DNA of 31,913 bases from JAZQQB01 sp045628865 (GTDB lineage Bacteria > Bacillota > Clostridia > Lachnospirales > Lachnospiraceae), in NCBI GenBank assembly GCA_045628865.1, contig JAZQQB010000016.1, positions 1 through 31,913 of the forward strand. The letters run 5' to 3'. The position numbers were made by a program, and so were the translations under genes. Positions 8,029 through 16,639 of this stretch are shown piece by piece. The first letter of the stretch is position 1, and every line of letters starts with the position of its first letter. The notes beneath the pieces were generated by a model that did not search any database, had not been told where the DNA came from, and saw only the letters and a list, made by a program, of their open reading frames with translations.

Positions 8029-8961
8029 CTAATCTCGTAACTCTTTTCCTGTGATTTCCAAAAATACATCATTTAATGTAGGAAGCTCAGAATGTACATT
8101 TCCCACTGTAATGTCCTTTTTCCGAAGAAGATCCAACAGACGGATCAGATTATGTTTACCCTTTGAAAAACGAACCTTTAGGATATGCTCCTCATATGCA
8201 ACACCGATCACATGTGGAAGAGCCTTGATATCTTCTGCATTACTTTGATCAAACTGAAGAATTTCCATACTAATGGTTTCTCCCAGATCAAGCATGGATT
8301 TTAACTGATCCTTGGTGCCTATGGCAACATTCTTACCCTTATCCATGTTCAGGATTCTAGAACACATCTGCTCTACCTCTTCCATATAGTGTGTTGTATA
8401 TATAATAGTTGCTCCCTGACGATTTAACTCTAAGATTCCCTCTAAAATCTTATTTCTTCTTTGTGGATCAACTGCAACAGTAGGCTCATCTAAAATGATC
8501 AGCTTTGGTTTGTGCGCAATACCACAGGCAATGTTTAATCTACGAAGCAATCCTCCCGATAATTTTTTAGGATAAAACTTTTTATAATCAGATAAATCTA
8601 CAAACTCAATTGCTTCCTCTACCAGCTGTTTTCTTTTTGCTTTATCCTTCACATACAATCCGCAGAAATAATCAATATTCTCATAAACTGTCAGTTCCTC
8701 AAATACTGCAACATTCTGCATAATAACGCCGATATCCTTTTTGATATCATAACTGGTTGGTGTCATTTTTTTGCCAAAAATTTCAATGTTTCCTTTATCA
8801 TATTCCAAAAGTGAAAGCAAACAATGTATGGTGGTTGATTTACCACTACCGTTTGGTCCAAGTAAACCAAATACTTCTCCTTCTTCAATTTCCAGATTGA
8901 AATGATCAAGGGCCACTAAATCGCCATATCGTTTCACCAGGTTTTCAATCTTTACTACCAT
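8029..8961 (-). CDS. ABC transporter ATP-binding protein (LnrL/DrrA-like)
   Basis: The 310-residue cytoplasmic ATPase has Walker A GPNGSGKST, signature LSGGLLRR, Walker B LIILDEPTVAVDP and the TTHYMEE switch, followed by a C-terminal domain of about 80 residues as in DrrA-type antibiotic exporters. I place the start at ATG 8961 because GGAGGAAGTAGG lies directly before it; a start further upstream at 8985 lacks such a site. It heads a three-gene unit with two ABC-2 permeases and diverges from a two-component pair. This is the composition of the linearmycin-resistance system LnrJKLMN, though there all five genes run in one direction. Confidence 0.92.
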   Translation of the reverse strand: MVVKIENLVKRYGDLVALDHFNLEIEEGEVFGLLGPNGSGKSTTIHCLLSLLEYDKGNIEIFGKKMTPTSYDIKKDIGVIMQNVAVFEELTVYENIDYFCGLYVKDKAKRKQLVEEAIEFVDLSDYKKFYPKKLSGGLLRRLNIACGIAHKPKLIILDEPTVAVDPQRRNKILEGILELNRQGATIIYTTHYMEEVEQMCSRILNMDKGKNVAIGTKDQLKSMLDLGETISMEILQFDQSNAEDIKALPHVIGVAYEEHILKVRFSKGKHNLIRLLDLLRKKDITVGNVHSELPTLNDVFLEITGKELRD

Positions 8962-9017
8962 CCTACTTCCTCCTCGTCGTATCATTATTTATCACTTTTC
9001 ATTCATATTTGTTTCTT

Positions 9018-9029
9018 TAACAATTGTTA
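9018..9029. promoter_or_regulatory. 12-bp perfect palindrome in the divergent region
   Basis: TAACAATTGTTA reads the same on both strands. It lies in the 152-base gap between the ABC operon and the two-component operon, nearer the ABC side. A regulator site is possible; no binding protein is shown by the sequence. Confidence 0.35.
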
Positions 9030-9051
9030 TCATACTCTGTTCAATTTAGAG

Positions 9052-9064
9052 TTTACAGTGTAAA
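9052..9064. promoter_or_regulatory. Palindrome TTTACA-G-TGTAAA
   Basis: A perfect inverted repeat with one central base, midway between the diverging operons. TTTACA also resembles a -35 box for the plus strand, but no good -10 box stands at the right distance, so I do not call a promoter. Confidence 0.4.
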
Positions 9065-9077
9065 ATGTAAGCAAGTT

Positions 9078-9095
9078 ATATGACAAATGTCATAT
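9078..9095. promoter_or_regulatory. 18-bp inverted repeat before the histidine kinase gene
   Basis: ATATGACA-AA-TGTCATAT is perfect apart from the two central bases. It ends 18 bases before the chosen kinase start at 9114. The response regulator encoded just downstream is of the LuxR type, which binds such dyads, so this is a candidate autoregulatory operator (inference). Confidence 0.5.
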
Positions 9096-9113
9096 GTGGG
9101 AGGATTCGCGGTT

Positions 9114-10199
9114 ATGTCTTATTATATAGAGCCATATATCTTATTTTTGTTTAGTCTTTTCTTTTTCCATGCCAATTTCACTGGGACGCTTTCTATCCTT
9201 TTTATTTTTGCTGCATTGATCATCATTTCACTTCAGATCATTTGTAAGAATAAGGTGACTCGTACCATTCTTTTCTTATGTCCACTAGTGCTTGGAATCT
9301 TTTTTCCCGCATTTGTATATCTTTTACCAGCTATTACTTATTCAGTTTTTTATCAAAAAAAGTATGGTTATGCGTCTATTTTTCTGATACCATACATCAT
9401 AAAAATAGCTGATGTGTTTGTATTAAATGATCTGCTCTGGCTGATCTTGACTTTCTTAAGCTTTTATTTTGCCTATAATACAGCACTTAGAAATTCCTAT
9501 CTGGGTCAGATCAAAAAGCTTCGAGACAATGCTGTGGAACATGAAATAGAACTGACCAATCAGAATCGACATCTTTTGCAAAGCCAAAATGATCAGATCT
9601 ACATTGCTACTTTGCAGGAGCGAAATCGTATTGCACGAGAAATCCATGATAATGTAGGTCATATGCTATCAAGCTCTATTCTTCAGGTGGGGGCGTTGCT
9701 TGCTATCTGCAAAGATGAGAACTGTAAACCAATTCTGTCCTCCTTAAAGGATACTCTTAACAGCGCTATGACAAGCATTAGAAACAGCGTGCATGATCTT
9801 CATGATGAGTCCGTTGATCTTACCAATGCCATCACACAGATATGTGACGAATTCAGTTTTTGTGAGCTTAGCTTAAAATGCGAGATTGGAAAGGATATTC
9901 CTAAGTCGGTTAAATACAGCTTTATTTCCATTACCAAGGAGGCTTTGAACAACGTGATCAAACACAGCAATGCTACAAAGGTTACTGTTTTACTTCATGA
10001 GCATCCTGGCTTCTATCAGCTTCTTATCGAAGACAATGGAACAAATGCCCAAAACAAAACGATAAGCTTCGATAATTTCACCGGAATTGGACTTTCCAAT
10101 ATAAACGAACGAGTACACACTTTAAATGGAAACCTTCACATAACAACCGATGTAGGATTTCGTATTTTTATTTCAGTTCCCAAAAATATGACACAATAA
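9114..10199 (+). CDS. Sensor histidine kinase, DesK/LiaS (HisKA_3) type
   Basis: The 361-residue protein has five to six hydrophobic segments in residues 5-140 with almost no extracellular loops, a short coiled linker, then the kinase core. The phospho-accepting histidine is H178 in REIHDNVGHMLSSS; the ATPase part shows the N box (KEALNNVIKHS), a D box (IEDNGT) and the G box (FTGIGLSNINERV). Such intramembrane sensors (LiaS, LnrJ) detect membrane-acting antibiotics. GGGAGG at 9098-9103 marks the ATG at 9114 as the start rather than the in-frame ATG at 9087. The regulator gene follows after 58 bases, and an exporter operon diverges from it. Confidence 0.9.
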   Translation: MSYYIEPYILFLFSLFFFHANFTGTLSILFIFAALIIISLQIICKNKVTRTILFLCPLVLGIFFPAFVYLLPAITYSVFYQKKYGYASIFLIPYIIKIADVFVLNDLLWLILTFLSFYFAYNTALRNSYLGQIKKLRDNAVEHEIELTNQNRHLLQSQNDQIYIATLQERNRIAREIHDNVGHMLSSSILQVGALLAICKDENCKPILSSLKDTLNSAMTSIRNSVHDLHDESVDLTNAITQICDEFSFCELSLKCEIGKDIPKSVKYSFISITKEALNNVIKHSNATKVTVLLHEHPGFYQLLIEDNGTNAQNKTISFDNFTGIGLSNINERVHTLNGNLHITTDVGFRIFISVPKNMTQ

Positions 10200-10257
10200 A
10201 ATATACTGCACAAAAGCTTTGATAAATTTAAGATTCGTGTATGAAATGGAGATTACT

Positions 10258-10878
10258 ATGAAAATCGTATTGATTGATGATGATCAGCTTGTTTGTATGT
10301 CATTAAAGATTATCTTAGAGGCTGATCCTGAAATTGAGATTGCGGCCATTGGCCATGACGGTTCTGAGGCACTTACCTTATACAAAGAACATAAACCTGA
10401 CGTTTTACTTATGGACGTGCGAATGCAGCAGGTAAATGGAACCGAAGCATTGGCTCAGGTACTGGCAGCCTTTCCAGATGCCAAGGTTTTATTTCTTACC
10501 ACCTTTGTAGATGATGAATATATTGTGAAAGCATTAGAGCTTGGAGCAAAGGGCTATATCATCAAACAGAACTTTGAACATATCATTCCTGCCCTAAAAG
10601 CAGTTTTATCTGGTCAAAATGTATATGGAAACGAGATCATTTCCAAGATTCCAGATCTGATGAAATCCGGTTCTGGCTTTGATTACAGCTCAATGGATAT
10701 TACCGACAAGGAATTGGAGATCATTACCTTGGTTGCTGATGGTCTATCCAACAAAGAAATCTCAGAAAAACTATATTTATCTGAGGGTACTGTTCGAAAC
10801 TACCTAAGCAGTATTTTAGAAAAGCTTCAGCTCAGGGACCGCACACAGCTGGCTATCTTTTATTATCAACACAAATAA
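10258..10878 (+). CDS. Response regulator, NarL/LuxR type
   Basis: This 206-residue regulator has a receiver domain with the acidic pocket D7-D9, the phosphorylation site D53 (LLMDVRM) and the conserved Lys in KGYIIK, then a LuxR-type helix-turn-helix (about 145-205; LSNKEISEKLYLSEGTVRNYLS). It is the partner of the kinase ending at 10199. The start at ATG 10258 is preceded by TGGAG and begins MKIVLIDDD, the normal beginning of the family; an earlier in-frame start would add 13 unlikely residues. The probable target is the diverging ABC exporter operon and its own promoter, by analogy with LnrK. Confidence 0.92.
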   Translation: MKIVLIDDDQLVCMSLKIILEADPEIEIAAIGHDGSEALTLYKEHKPDVLLMDVRMQQVNGTEALAQVLAAFPDAKVLFLTTFVDDEYIVKALELGAKGYIIKQNFEHIIPALKAVLSGQNVYGNEIISKIPDLMKSGSGFDYSSMDITDKELEIITLVADGLSNKEISEKLYLSEGTVRNYLSSILEKLQLRDRTQLAIFYYQHK

Positions 10879-10928
10879 AAGGGATAGGGCTTAAACATCT
10901 TTGGTTTCGCCCTATCCCGCCTTTTTTA
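10877..10928. terminator. Bidirectional terminator between the converging regulator gene and the RiPP operon
   Basis: GGGATAGGGC (10881-10890) pairs perfectly with GCCCTATCCC (10909-10918). A T run follows on the plus strand (10922-10927) and TTTTATTTG follows on the minus strand. It ends both the response regulator transcript and the long biosynthetic operon. Confidence 0.85.
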
Positions 10929-11897
10929 TGAGCAAAGATCGTTGCATGCACACGCTGGTTCACGATAAATGTATTCCATCTTAGCCATGATATTTTTCTT
11001 ATTGATCGTAAAGATCTTATTGATTGGAATCTGCACATCCGATAACAGGTATGCCAGATTATCATCCTTTACGTAATATAGAATTCTTAGAATGAAAAAC
11101 AGCAGTAGATGGATATTCACGCTATCCAAAAATCCATTCTCTCTATCATAATATTTTTTTAACTTATCCTGTTGATCAAGACAGCTTAAGCAGGCACTTT
11201 CTCCACCTACAACTAATGGTCCGATAACCGCCTGTTCTAAACCGTTTTTGTAAAATAAAGTCACACATTCTTTTTTGGTGATAAATGCATTCCATTTTAA
11301 TAGATTTTGGACAGATACACCTGTTGCATCGCACAACACCACATCTATACTTCTGATGATGGTATCTTTCACATCCTTTTCATCTATCATGATATAATCA
11401 AAATCCTCCATCAGCTTGTAGGAACAATTCTCCTCAGCCATATCCCCTTCTCTTTTGATGATAAAAATACGGTCTGTATTGGTCTGTAATTCACGATATA
11501 ACGCTCTGTTAAGTGCCGTATCTCCCCATAAAAAAATCTGGCTTCCCATGAATTGGCTGTTTCCATGAAACTTTTCTGCAAAATTCCCACGATCCACAAT
11601 ACTAAAGTAATTGTTATCCTCATTCATAGTGATTACATCTTCTTCACCAATAACATCAAACAGGTCCGGATAATTTTTAACAATTGTACCAAGCCATTTC
11701 CAATAATCCTGATGAGCCAGCCATGCAATTTTTTGCGGTCTGGCAAGTTCTCTTTGTATAGAGATGGAAAAAGCATCTTCTCCTGCCTTGATCCTTAAGA
11801 TCAACAGCTTGCTTTCTTTATCATAGACACCGATACAATCCCCCTCCTGGAATAATACGTAATTTTCTTTTAATTGAATTCTTGTATTTTCATCCAT
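10926..11897 (-). CDS. E1/ThiF-like cyclodehydratase partner protein of the RiPP locus
   Basis: The 323-residue protein carries the stretch IGPLVVGGESACLSCLDQQ (about 222-240), the hallmark of the cyclodehydratase C-protein/ocin-ThiF-like family (seen as GPLV..G..PCLxCL). The CxxC there and C316, C318 and C322 at the very C-terminus (CACNDLC) could form the structural zinc site of E1-like proteins. In azole-forming RiPPs such proteins bring the precursor to the YcaO enzyme. The N-terminal 90 residues may hold a leader-recognition fold. It is the last gene of the operon. The sequence is shorter and more divergent than typical members, so an accessory rather than catalytic role is possible. GGGGG precedes the ATG. 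Confidence 0.7.
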   Translation of the reverse strand: MDENTRIQLKENYVLFQEGDCIGVYDKESKLLILRIKAGEDAFSISIQRELARPQKIAWLAHQDYWKWLGTIVKNYPDLFDVIGEEDVITMNEDNNYFSIVDRGNFAEKFHGNSQFMGSQIFLWGDTALNRALYRELQTNTDRIFIIKREGDMAEENCSYKLMEDFDYIMIDEKDVKDTIIRSIDVVLCDATGVSVQNLLKWNAFITKKECVTLFYKNGLEQAVIGPLVVGGESACLSCLDQQDKLKKYYDRENGFLDSVNIHLLLFFILRILYYVKDDNLAYLLSDVQIPINKIFTINKKNIMAKMEYIYREPACACNDLCS

Positions 11898-11920
11898 ATA
11901 TTTTTCCCCCTGTTATACAG

Positions 11921-12709
11921 TTAACCTATTGCCAATACATAAAGCAGTTCATCTTCTTCTTTGATTCGAAGCATGCTTTTAATCCTGTCTTCAAAGAAGC
12001 CTCCAAGCGGTACAACACTTAAATGGAGCATTGCCGCACTCAGCATAATGTTTTGTCCAATATGACCACACTCATCATGCATCAGTCTGTAGGTCAATGC
12101 ATGATATTTTTGCTGCATTTTTTCAGAATGACCTACCAGACATACGATAAATTGTGCTTCTTTAAACGAAAAAGTACCAATATCCGTAGCCGAGATCAAC
12201 GTATCAATCTTCTCTAAATCCATGACTGAATTTCGAATCAGCTCTCTTGTATTTACATCATATTGTAATGTATGCGCTGTTTGAAAAATCTGATTGCTTC
12301 CCACTGTCTTTGGTGTCGGAATCAGATAGATATCAATGGGATACAGTCTTCCACCAGACGGATAGGTCTTTAAGTTATGTTCTGTATCATTGATTCCGAA
12401 AGAATAGGCTATAAATCTTTCCACATCTTTGTCTGAAAGATTATCATGCTCGAATTTCCAGGAGGTTCTTCTTTGCATCATGGCTTGTTTCAGTGTATAT
12501 CCACAATCTTCAATCTCCTGAAGTGGAGGAACAACCCAAACTTTTTTATCCCGGTGATCAACAGGTTTTTCTTCCTCTAGGTGAAAATCCATCTTTGGAG
12601 CATTAAAGCACTGTGTTCTCACAGTATGCTTTGAATTCAAATGATACAAATGAAATACTTTTGCCTTGTCGGCTGCTTTTTCTGTAAAATCCCACAATAT
12701 TTTTTCCAT
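11921..12709 (-). CDS. SagB-type FMN-dependent azoline dehydrogenase
   Basis: The 262-residue protein is a nitroreductase-fold SagB-type dehydrogenase. It shows RRTSWKF (about 80), YPSGGRLYPIDIYLI (about 117-131) and the C-terminal HIGQNIMLSAAMLHLSVVPL followed by GGF, all characteristic. In thiopeptides and linear azole peptides this enzyme oxidises thiazolines to thiazoles on the precursor using FMN. The start ATG abuts the TAA of the upstream gene (TAAATG), which suggests translational coupling. The length is normal for stand-alone SagB domains. Confidence 0.9.
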   Translation of the reverse strand: MEKILWDFTEKAADKAKVFHLYHLNSKHTVRTQCFNAPKMDFHLEEEKPVDHRDKKVWVVPPLQEIEDCGYTLKQAMMQRRTSWKFEHDNLSDKDVERFIAYSFGINDTEHNLKTYPSGGRLYPIDIYLIPTPKTVGSNQIFQTAHTLQYDVNTRELIRNSVMDLEKIDTLISATDIGTFSFKEAQFIVCLVGHSEKMQQKYHALTYRLMHDECGHIGQNIMLSAAMLHLSVVPLGGFFEDRIKSMLRIKEEDELLYVLAIG

Positions 12710-13567
12710 TTAGCCACACTCACATTCATACAATATTTTTGCAAGATCACATTCCATTCTTGGCATCAGTCCCAATCGATTATGTGTCATATGAACCTGG
12801 GATGCGATCAACATATTTTTTGCAATTTTTTCATCCGGATATGCACTTTGCTTCTCACAGGCTGTTTGTAACAACTCCCGAAAGCTATTATCCCATTCCT
12901 CATAGGCTGCATGCTTACCCTCAAGCAATTGTGTGTACCGTTCCTTATACATTTGCACAATCTTATTAATTGGAAGTACTTCCTGTTCAACAGAAGCAAA
13001 ATCCTTCCAGAAATGCATATAGTATTCCAGAAAAGATTTCTTATCACTGGCATTTTTTAGAGCCAGGGTAAACATATCCAGTCCTCCAACAATCTGCTTC
13101 ATTAAGTTTCCCTTGGCAGATTCTCTGATATCCAATGCATACTTAGAAGAAAGAGAAAAAATCTTTTCGTTGTAGATAATACTCTTCTTTCCCCCATATC
13201 TTTCAATTTCTGGCTCATAACGCATGTCACAAAAGCTCTTGTCATCAATCCATCCAATGTCAGATACATTCTCTTTGTTCTTGCTATAAATTGCATAATA
13301 CTGTTCCTTGGTCAGTACTTTTTGTGGCTGATATTCTTTTAAAAACTCTGTATATGCCTGATAGACTCTTTCTCTGATGCACTCCTTTTGAGTGGATTTA
13401 TATCGAAATCGAACATGATTTCCACCCTGCCAGTACAGAATATAAAAATATTGTGCCAGAATACCTTCCTCTTCCATCTTCGTAATCTCTGGTTTTAAGA
13501 AATCTACCAGAAATCGATTGTGATAATCTGTATCATGAATATATAAATGTATTGCATTCCATTCCAT
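12710..13567 (-). CDS. Thiopeptide-type SpaB_C protein; candidate [4+2] pyridine synthase or glutamate-elimination enzyme
   Basis: The 285-residue protein has the full pattern of the thiopeptide-type SpaB_C family: an N-terminal WNAIHLYIH strand, FYILYWQGGNHVRFRY (about 42-57), YEPEIERYGG (about 115-125) and a C-terminal HMTHNRLGL. Members of this family either eliminate glutamate from glutamylated Ser/Thr, or, as TclM and LazC do, join two dehydroalanines to build the central pyridine and release the leader. The operon holds a second SpaB_C protein (18241-19323), so one of each activity is the natural reading. I favour this one as the cyclase because it lies apart from the LanB gene, but the sequence does not settle it. 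GGAGAAGGG precedes the ATG. Confidence 0.8.
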   Translation of the reverse strand: MEWNAIHLYIHDTDYHNRFLVDFLKPEITKMEEEGILAQYFYILYWQGGNHVRFRYKSTQKECIRERVYQAYTEFLKEYQPQKVLTKEQYYAIYSKNKENVSDIGWIDDKSFCDMRYEPEIERYGGKKSIIYNEKIFSLSSKYALDIRESAKGNLMKQIVGGLDMFTLALKNASDKKSFLEYYMHFWKDFASVEQEVLPINKIVQMYKERYTQLLEGKHAAYEEWDNSFRELLQTACEKQSAYPDEKIAKNMLIASQVHMTHNRLGLMPRMECDLAKILYECECG

Positions 13568-13582
13568 ACCCTTCTCCTGCCT

Positions 13583-14875
13583 TTACATATAAGTTACATA
13601 ATTTTTGCTATTTGCCTTCCCTAAGATCACACTATACATATAGATTTCATCCTTGCTATGAAAAAGTTCCTCTAAATAGGTATCCTCTAAATTTCTCATC
13701 GGCCTTCCAAAAAATCCATACTGTGGTGCACACAATAAAAAATAATGACTGATCTGTGCTGCTTTGATATGGGATAACACCACATTATCCTGAAGTGATA
13801 ATGTTTTATCATAACGATAAGAAATATAAACAGATACCGGCATACTCTCCATATCGATCATACGATTGGTATCATGTAAAAGCCTGTTCTTATCAAGTCT
13901 GTACAGCATAGAATCTTCATAACCATCCTGATCGATCGTTCTTACAAAATCACCTTTTGGGGTTCGAAAGATCATTCTGATCAAAAACCGGTCATCCTTT
14001 AATACATACCGTTTCAGATAATTTCTAACCATGTCACTGCATTGATCAATGCTTGATTGTTCCATGCTTTCCACCAAGCTGCAGATTCCAATAAAATTAT
14101 GTGCAGACTCTCTAAACTCTGCATCCTGCGTAATTGGTTTCTTTACTTCTTCCCATCTTAGTGGCTCCACATATTTTTTCTGATTACAGGTTAACAGCCT
14201 TTTTGCGATTTCATATTGGCTGACTTCTGCATCATAATTCATGCTTCGTTTGCATTCTGTTAAGGTTTCATTTGTTTTTTTTCTTTCTTCCACCTTCGAA
14301 AACTCTATACAAAAGGAAATCTGATGGCTTGCCCTGGATAAGCCAAGGTATTCATACATCTTCTCTTCGCATATCCCGTAGGATACAATGCCATCACTGA
14401 TTCCATTATGGTCTAATTCAATCTTAAGCTGGGCAATTAAGTGGCCTGCATCCATTAATGGAAGCACCATTCCAAATTCACCGTAAAACTTCATTACCCT
14501 CCATAGCTCAGCTACGGAAATGATCCGTAACTGACCACTTAAATTTTTATCATATCTCACATATTCAAACAGATCCGATTTCGGATTATATCTGATCACA
14601 TCCCCATCGATCACCAGATATGCTTCATTGGCATGAATGTTTCTTGCTGCCGGTACTGACTTATGAAAAACATATGGATTTGTCGGCTCAAATCGTGTAA
14701 AACGATACACCTCTCTTACCACCTCACTGATTGCTTTTGCGTGAGGTGGTATTTCATAGGCTACACTTTCAACCAAATCTGTGATCATGTAATCAATGAA
14801 TTTTGGTGATGAATATTTATTAGGATATTGATATCTTTTCTTCGTTATTCTGTCAAATATGCCTTCGTTATTCAT
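13583..14875 (-). CDS. Divergent SagB-like (nitroreductase-fold) protein
   Basis: The 430-residue protein resembles two-lobed SagB-type dehydrogenases: an N-terminal half with SVPAARNIHANEAYLVIDG and VIRYNPKSDLFEYVRY (in place of the usual PSAG...LY...YRYxPxxH) followed by LPLMDAGHLIAQLKIEL (about 139-155), and a C-terminal part with AAQISHYFLLCAPQYGFFGR (about 372-391) aligning with the Q-NLYLAAxALGLG region. The FMN-binding Arg-rich and PSGG motifs of active SagB are not obvious, so it may be a partner or structural subunit rather than an oxidase. It lies 4 bases after the YcaO gene, which suggests coupled translation. Some thiopeptide clusters contain two such proteins. Confidence 0.65.
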   Translation of the reverse strand: MNNEGIFDRITKKRYQYPNKYSSPKFIDYMITDLVESVAYEIPPHAKAISEVVREVYRFTRFEPTNPYVFHKSVPAARNIHANEAYLVIDGDVIRYNPKSDLFEYVRYDKNLSGQLRIISVAELWRVMKFYGEFGMVLPLMDAGHLIAQLKIELDHNGISDGIVSYGICEEKMYEYLGLSRASHQISFCIEFSKVEERKKTNETLTECKRSMNYDAEVSQYEIAKRLLTCNQKKYVEPLRWEEVKKPITQDAEFRESAHNFIGICSLVESMEQSSIDQCSDMVRNYLKRYVLKDDRFLIRMIFRTPKGDFVRTIDQDGYEDSMLYRLDKNRLLHDTNRMIDMESMPVSVYISYRYDKTLSLQDNVVLSHIKAAQISHYFLLCAPQYGFFGRPMRNLEDTYLEELFHSKDEIYMYSVILGKANSKNYVTYM

Positions 14876-14879
14876 ATTC

Positions 14880-16625
14880 CTATGGAAAAGGATGTGGCAG
14901 CATGTTGATCTCTTCCTCTGGAATTTCTTCTGATCTGATACCTGCCAATACAGCTCCTTTTTGTATCCTCTCTAAATTGATTCTTTGATTCCTTACGCCA
15001 AAAGTCATAGTCAGCATCTTAGGTGCTATCACCTTGACACACCATAGTCCCAGTTCCTCATTTACCAGGTTGTCCATAACTCCCACGTATAACTCATCAT
15101 AGTACTTTTTAAACTTATCGATAAAATTCTGCATGGTGTAGATATGAAGATCCTCTTCATACCAGTCCTTGAAACGTTCTGTAAAGGAAACGGTTGTTGG
15201 ATTCTTGTAGTAATCTTCTATATATTTGAAATTCTCTTCTAAAGAATAGAAGTATACATGATCCTCCATCTGTTTTACCATATCAGGCCGGTTTCTTAGC
15301 TTCTCAATTCGTTCATCCTCTTCACCGCTGTTGATGATGACTTCGTATACACCAATGGAGGTAACCACCTCTACCAGAGCTGCCTCCAAAGCCTTTTCAG
15401 GATTCAAATGTGCACCTGCTGCGTTGTAGCATTTCATTACGGTATTCTCTTTTTTATCAATGGCTGCAACCCACACTGCCGGGATCTTGGTCTCCATTGT
15501 GATATCCATGACATAAATATCATATCCGATGCATTCCATGTATTTAACAATATCTACCAGTGTTTTATCCTTGATACCTGTAATGTCTAAATGTATTGGT
15601 GCAACCTTGTTATACCAGTTCATCAAAAATGCATCTCTTTCCGTTAGCTCAAGCAATGCATAGATCACAGCTTCCTCATAGCTGCCGCCCATTGCCGTAC
15701 CATTGGAGGTTTCATAGATGAATCTTTTTTCATCTCTTACAAACTGGGTGTCATAATAGATTACCTGCTCTGGCAAATAGGCATCCTCACCATTTATAAT
15801 ATTTTTTGTTTTCATCCAATGATATTTTTTGTTTTCGTCAAACTCTTCGAAGCCATACATTTCTTTTGTATCTTCATCGATCACATTTAAGTGGAGTTTT
15901 TCAGGAGCGATTGTGTGATATCCCTTTTCAATCATCTCCTGAAAACTTGAATGAATGGCATTTTGTGTATGCGGCACGGTAGAAGCATATCTTTCAAGCA
16001 TTTCAAACATAGCTGACATTTTGGATTTTTTTAAGGTATCTGATCTACCATATGCGTAATACTCTTTGTTAATAGCGTTGCTTTTGATATAGTACATTGG
16101 AATGATCTTAGAATATACATCCCGTAAAAGCTTGTTTCCAATCCCTGCATGAGCATTGATCAGCTTTTCCCTATTTTTTTGATCAAAAATATCATCTCCG
16201 CTCTTTTCACGTTTGTCTAAACGAAACTCATAGTTTAAATTAAGCGTCTGATCAGATTCCTTTGCAGAACCATATTTACACATTTTTTTCGCATGGCAAA
16301 AATTAAATACCCGTTCAAGTGCCAGATTTTGTCTGGAAACAACCAGCATTTTCTGTGTAAGATCCATATCTAATTGCTCTAGATAATCCTTTTCATATGC
16401 CTTTAAGGTTACTTCCTTTTCTTCCTGTAATGCGTTCATGATCAGTGCATGATATAAGCTCTTATGATCCTTTAGATTCTCGATCATGCACTTCACACAA
16501 TTCCCTTCTTCCCTCACGGATGGGCCCACAAACAAGAAGCTTTCTGATACAAATACCGGATAGGTATCTTTGCTAAGAGAAAGATTCTCTAAGCGATCCG
16601 GTTTTTGAATAATCTCATACCTCAT
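14880..16625 (-). CDS. YcaO cyclodehydratase (azoline-forming)
   Basis: The 581-residue enzyme activates the peptide backbone with ATP so that Cys (or Ser) side chains close into azolines. Seen: the ATP/Mg-binding helix SAMFEMLERYAS (about 205-216), NGTAMGGSYEEA then ALLELTERDAF (about 318-328), and a C-terminus ending LPHPFP. The last five residues fit the PxPxP tail that azoline-forming YcaO proteins use to order the active site. The N-terminal 180 residues lack the core motifs and may hold a recognition domain. I start at ATG 16625 because AGAGGGG lies 8 bases before it; an in-frame TTG at 16643 overlaps the preceding stop codon and has no such site. Confidence 0.9.
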   Translation of the reverse strand: MRYEIIQKPDRLENLSLSKDTYPVFVSESFLFVGPSVREEGNCVKCMIENLKDHKSLYHALIMNALQEEKEVTLKAYEKDYLEQLDMDLTQKMLVVSRQNLALERVFNFCHAKKMCKYGSAKESDQTLNLNYEFRLDKREKSGDDIFDQKNREKLINAHAGIGNKLLRDVYSKIIPMYYIKSNAINKEYYAYGRSDTLKKSKMSAMFEMLERYASTVPHTQNAIHSSFQEMIEKGYHTIAPEKLHLNVIDEDTKEMYGFEEFDENKKYHWMKTKNIINGEDAYLPEQVIYYDTQFVRDEKRFIYETSNGTAMGGSYEEAVIYALLELTERDAFLMNWYNKVAPIHLDITGIKDKTLVDIVKYMECIGYDIYVMDITMETKIPAVWVAAIDKKENTVMKCYNAAGAHLNPEKALEAALVEVVTSIGVYEVIINSGEEDERIEKLRNRPDMVKQMEDHVYFYSLEENFKYIEDYYKNPTTVSFTERFKDWYEEDLHIYTMQNFIDKFKKYYDELYVGVMDNLVNEELGLWCVKVIAPKMLTMTFGVRNQRINLERIQKGAVLAGIRSEEIPEEEINMLPHPFP

Positions 16626-16639
16626 GTTTTTTTCCCCTC

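Noticed and set aside
9087..9113. Earlier ATG for the histidine kinase
   Set aside because: No ribosome-binding site before 9087, whereas GGGAGG precedes ATG 9114; the palindrome would also lie in the coding part.
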